The notes under the pieces were generated by a model. It searched no databases, was not told the origin of the DNA, and saw only the letters and a program-made list of their open reading frames with translations. Below are positions 6,657-8,309 of a stretch of 8,309 nt of DNA, one piece after another. The stretch is from assembly GCA_018262385.1 (NCBI GenBank), contig JAGSPQ010000198.1, forward strand, positions 1-8,309, given 5' to 3'. Each line of letters starts with the position of its first letter. The first letter of the stretch is position 1. Origin of the DNA: Myxococcaceae bacterium (GTDB lineage: Bacteria; Myxococcota; Myxococcia; Myxococcales; Myxococcaceae). The position numbers were made by a program, and so were the translations under genes.

Positions 6657-6690
6657 CGTTGCCAGTGATCATTGTTGATCTCTGGCAACG
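6657..6690. repeat. Long isolated hairpin (9 bp + 5 bp stem, TTGT loop)
   Basis: CGTTGCCAG (6657-6665) and CTGGCAACG (6682-6690) pair perfectly. After a single T-T mismatch the stem continues as GATCA (6667-6671) with TGATC (6676-6680), closing on a TTGT loop (6672-6675). It can form in transcripts of either strand. Neither side has a T-run, so it is not a classic intrinsic terminator. It could act as a bidirectional 3'-end stem, a protein-binding palindrome or part of a small RNA. Confidence 0.6.
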
Positions 6691-6755
6691 GCCGTCGAGC
6701 CGCGGACCCAACGCCCCATCGAGCACCGGCCCGACGAGTCGGTGGTTCGACCTCA

Positions 6756-6775
6756 CCGGAGCAGTCTGACTCCGG
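6756..6775 (-). terminator. Candidate stem-loop terminator after the glycosyltransferase gene
   Basis: CCGGAG (6756-6761) pairs with CTCCGG (6770-6775) around an 8-nt loop, 25 nt beyond the glycosyltransferase stop on the minus strand. A smaller stem (CCGA/TCGG, 6731-6742) lies further downstream. There is no T-run, so terminator function is tentative. Confidence 0.3.
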
Positions 6776-6800
6776 ATGCCGGTGCGACCCGAGCTGGGGA

Positions 6801-8309
6801 CTAGGCGGTCGGGGCTTCGACGCCGGGGACCAGCGCCTGTTCGCGGTTTCCACTCAGGCCCCACGCCTGCAGCAGGCTGGAGACGCCGACGTAGAGGAAG
6901 CCGAGCTGGAACAGGATCAAGAACGGCAGCGAGGTGTAGACCGAGTTGTCCCAGGCGAACCAGACCGCCCAGGTGAAGTAGGCGCCGAACGTCAGCTCGA
7001 CGTACGGCATCCAGCTCGCCTTCCCGCGGTACGACTTGGCCACCTTCAGCGCGTTGCGGCCTTCGGCGCCGGTCTTCGGAGTGCGGGTGAAGCCCGACTC
7101 CTGCTTGAAGAGCGCCTCGACCACCGCCTTGGCGTTGTTGATCGCCATCCCCAGCCCGAGGCTCATCAGGAACGGGAGGTACTTCACCCGGTCCCACCAG
7201 CCGCGCCCGAGCTCCCGCTGGGTGGCGATGTAGAAGAAGGTGACCGAGAGGGTGGCCGCGATGCAGAACGGCAGATCGAGGAACAGCGTCCCGTAGAGGC
7301 CGTGCTCGAAGCGCACCACCATCGACAGCGGCATCAGCACCGACAGCAGCACCATCAGCAGGTACGCCATGTTGTTGCTGAGGTGGAAGAACGCTTCCTG
7401 CTTCACCTTGAACGGCAGGTTGCTGCGGAGGATCTGCGGCAGCAGCTTGCGCGCGGTCTGGATGCTGCCCTTCGCCCAGCGGTGCTGCTGGCTCTTGAAG
7501 GCGTTCATGTCCACCGGCACTTCGGCCGGAGAGATGACGTCGGGGAGGAAGACGAACTGCCAGCCCTTCAGCTGCGCCCGGTACGAGAGATCGAGATCCT
7601 CGGTGAGGGTGTCGTGCTGCCACCCGCCCGCGTCGGTGATCGTGCTCGCGCGCCAGATGCCGGCGGTGCCGTTGAAGTTGAAGAAGCAGCCGCTGCGGTT
7701 GCGCGCGGTGTGCTCGATCATGAAGTGGCCGTCGAGGAAGATGCTCTGGGCCTGGGTGAGGATCGAGTACTCGCGGTTGAGGTGGCCCCAGCGCACCTGC
7801 ACCATCCCGACCTTCGCGTCGGCGAAGAACGGCACCGTTCGCTTGAGGAAGTCGGGGCTGGGGACGAAGTCGGCGTCGAACACCGCCACGAACTCACCCT
7901 TGGCGACCTTCAGGCCCGCCTCGAGCGCCCCGGCCTTGAAGCCGTACCGGTTGGTGCGGTGGAGATAGACGATGTCGACGCCCTTGTTCTTCCAGCGCTC
8001 GACGCAGGCGCGCGCGATCCCGCAGGTCTCGTCAGTCGAGTCGTCGAGCACCTGAACTTCCAGCAGCCCTGGCGGGTATTCGATCTTGCAGACCGAATCG
8101 ATCAGCCGCTCGACCACGTACAGCTCGTTGAACACCGGGAGCTGAATCGTGACGCGCGGCGTCTGGGCGAGCACTCCGTTGGGAGTGGGGAGCTTGAACT
8201 TGTGGCGGTAGTAAAGGAACGCCATCCGGTAACGGTGGGAGCCGTAGACCGACAACACAGCCAGAACGCCAAAGTAGATGGCGAGAAAGAGAACTTCGAC
8301 GGTGCTCAT
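6801..8309 (-). CDS. Family 2 glycosyltransferase, cellulose synthase-like membrane protein
   Basis: The 502-residue inner-membrane enzyme would transfer sugars from a nucleotide sugar to a growing polysaccharide or a lipid acceptor. The N-terminal membrane helix (about 4-22) is followed by a cytoplasmic GT-A domain. It has nucleotide-binding PVFNE (58-62), DDSTD (89-93), metal-binding DAD (145-147), TED (236-238) carrying the likely catalytic base, and QQHRW (274-278), the signature of processive GT2 synthases. Four to five membrane segments follow (about 314-334, 343-362, 378-393, 436-455, 460-482). This layout fits the cellulose synthase/CslA-like group, but no PilZ domain, BcsB partner or other cellulose genes are visible. 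The product could be a glucan, a mannan or a glycolipid; the sequence does not decide. The ATG at 8307-8309 is the last codon in the window, so its ribosome site and any upstream start cannot be examined. Confidence 0.92.
   Translation of the reverse strand: MSTVEVLFLAIYFGVLAVLSVYGSHRYRMAFLYYRHKFKLPTPNGVLAQTPRVTIQLPVFNELYVVERLIDSVCKIEYPPGLLEVQVLDDSTDETCGIARACVERWKNKGVDIVYLHRTNRYGFKAGALEAGLKVAKGEFVAVFDADFVPSPDFLKRTVPFFADAKVGMVQVRWGHLNREYSILTQAQSIFLDGHFMIEHTARNRSGCFFNFNGTAGIWRASTITDAGGWQHDTLTEDLDLSYRAQLKGWQFVFLPDVISPAEVPVDMNAFKSQQHRWAKGSIQTARKLLPQILRSNLPFKVKQEAFFHLSNNMAYLLMVLLSVLMPLSMVVRFEHGLYGTLFLDLPFCIAATLSVTFFYIATQRELGRGWWDRVKYLPFLMSLGLGMAINNAKAVVEALFKQESGFTRTPKTGAEGRNALKVAKSYRGKASWMPYVELTFGAYFTWAVWFAWDNSVYTSLPFLILFQLGFLYVGVSSLLQAWGLSGNREQALVPGVEAPTA

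Larger units (their letters stand above)
6394..6800. other. 407-bp convergent intergenic region, no credible gene
   Basis: This gap separates the 3' ends of the helicase and glycosyltransferase genes. Open frames here (for example 6439-6678) translate to Arg/Trp/Cys-rich sequence without family resemblance or a ribosome site. Several GC-rich stem-loops are present, listed separately; none has a following T-run. I see no tRNA, insertion sequence end, CRISPR repeat or recognisable gene remnant. It is long for such compact DNA, so an unrecognised small RNA or processing element remains possible. Confidence 0.6.

Noticed and set aside
6439..6678. 79-codon frame in the convergent gap
   Set aside because: It has no ribosome site, an Arg/Trp/Cys-rich composition and no resemblance to a known small protein; it also runs into the 6657-6690 hairpin.
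4192..7623. Very long open frame (1143 codons) on the minus strand, antisense to the whole helicase gene and running into the glycosyltransferase gene
   Set aside because: Its translation is Arg/Gly/Ala/His-Leu-rich with no family resemblance, and it crosses a non-coding gap. It lies opposite a helicase with every motif intact. G/C-biased third positions remove stops from the opposing frame in such DNA, so this is a composition artefact.
1..8309. A mobile, defence or biosynthetic cassette
   Set aside because: I saw no integrase, transposase, terminal repeats, CRISPR repeats, nuclease or toxin-antitoxin pair. All adjacent genes point in opposite directions and share no evident pathway.

Overview
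The window is GC-rich, densely coding bacterial DNA with strong G/C bias at third codon positions. Protein content points to the myxobacteria (Myxococcota, formerly Deltaproteobacteria): an RpoH-type sigma factor with an acidic N-terminal extension, a DeaD-like helicase with a long Arg/Pro/Ser-rich tail, a multi-repeat surface lipoprotein and a cellulose synthase-like GT2 enzyme. This lineage call is inference from gene types and composition; no marker such as rRNA is present.

Layout. (1) 1-2306, minus: a large putative lipoprotein that runs off the left edge. Its visible 768 residues hold three tandem ~225-235-residue modules resembling the N-terminal domain of VolA-type bacterial virulence-factor lipases. 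(2) 2307-2416: a short divergent intergenic region with dyads, one of which is a GC hairpin abutting the next start codon. (3) 2417-3133, plus: an unrecognised multi-pass membrane protein. (4) 3134-4192, minus: an RpoH/sigma-32 family sigma factor whose stop codon directly abuts the stop of the membrane protein gene. (5) 4193-4245: a 53-bp divergent region. (6) 4246-6393, plus: a DEAD-box RNA helicase of DeaD/CsdA-like architecture. (7) 6394-6800: a 407-bp convergent gap with several hairpins and no credible gene. (8) 6801-8309, minus: a membrane GT2 glycosyltransferase whose ATG is the last three bases of the window.

Every adjacent gene pair is divergent or convergent, so no operon is visible. 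The one functional pairing suggested by position is the heat-shock-type sigma factor next to a helicase of a family often induced by cold: both would sit on one short shared regulatory region. The rest is a stretch of individually transcribed chromosomal genes. I found no phage, IS, CRISPR, toxin-antitoxin or defence cassette. The most notable signals are the triplicated lipoprotein, the hairpin over the GTG start at 2417, the inverted repeat over the helicase start, and an isolated long hairpin at 6657-6690.
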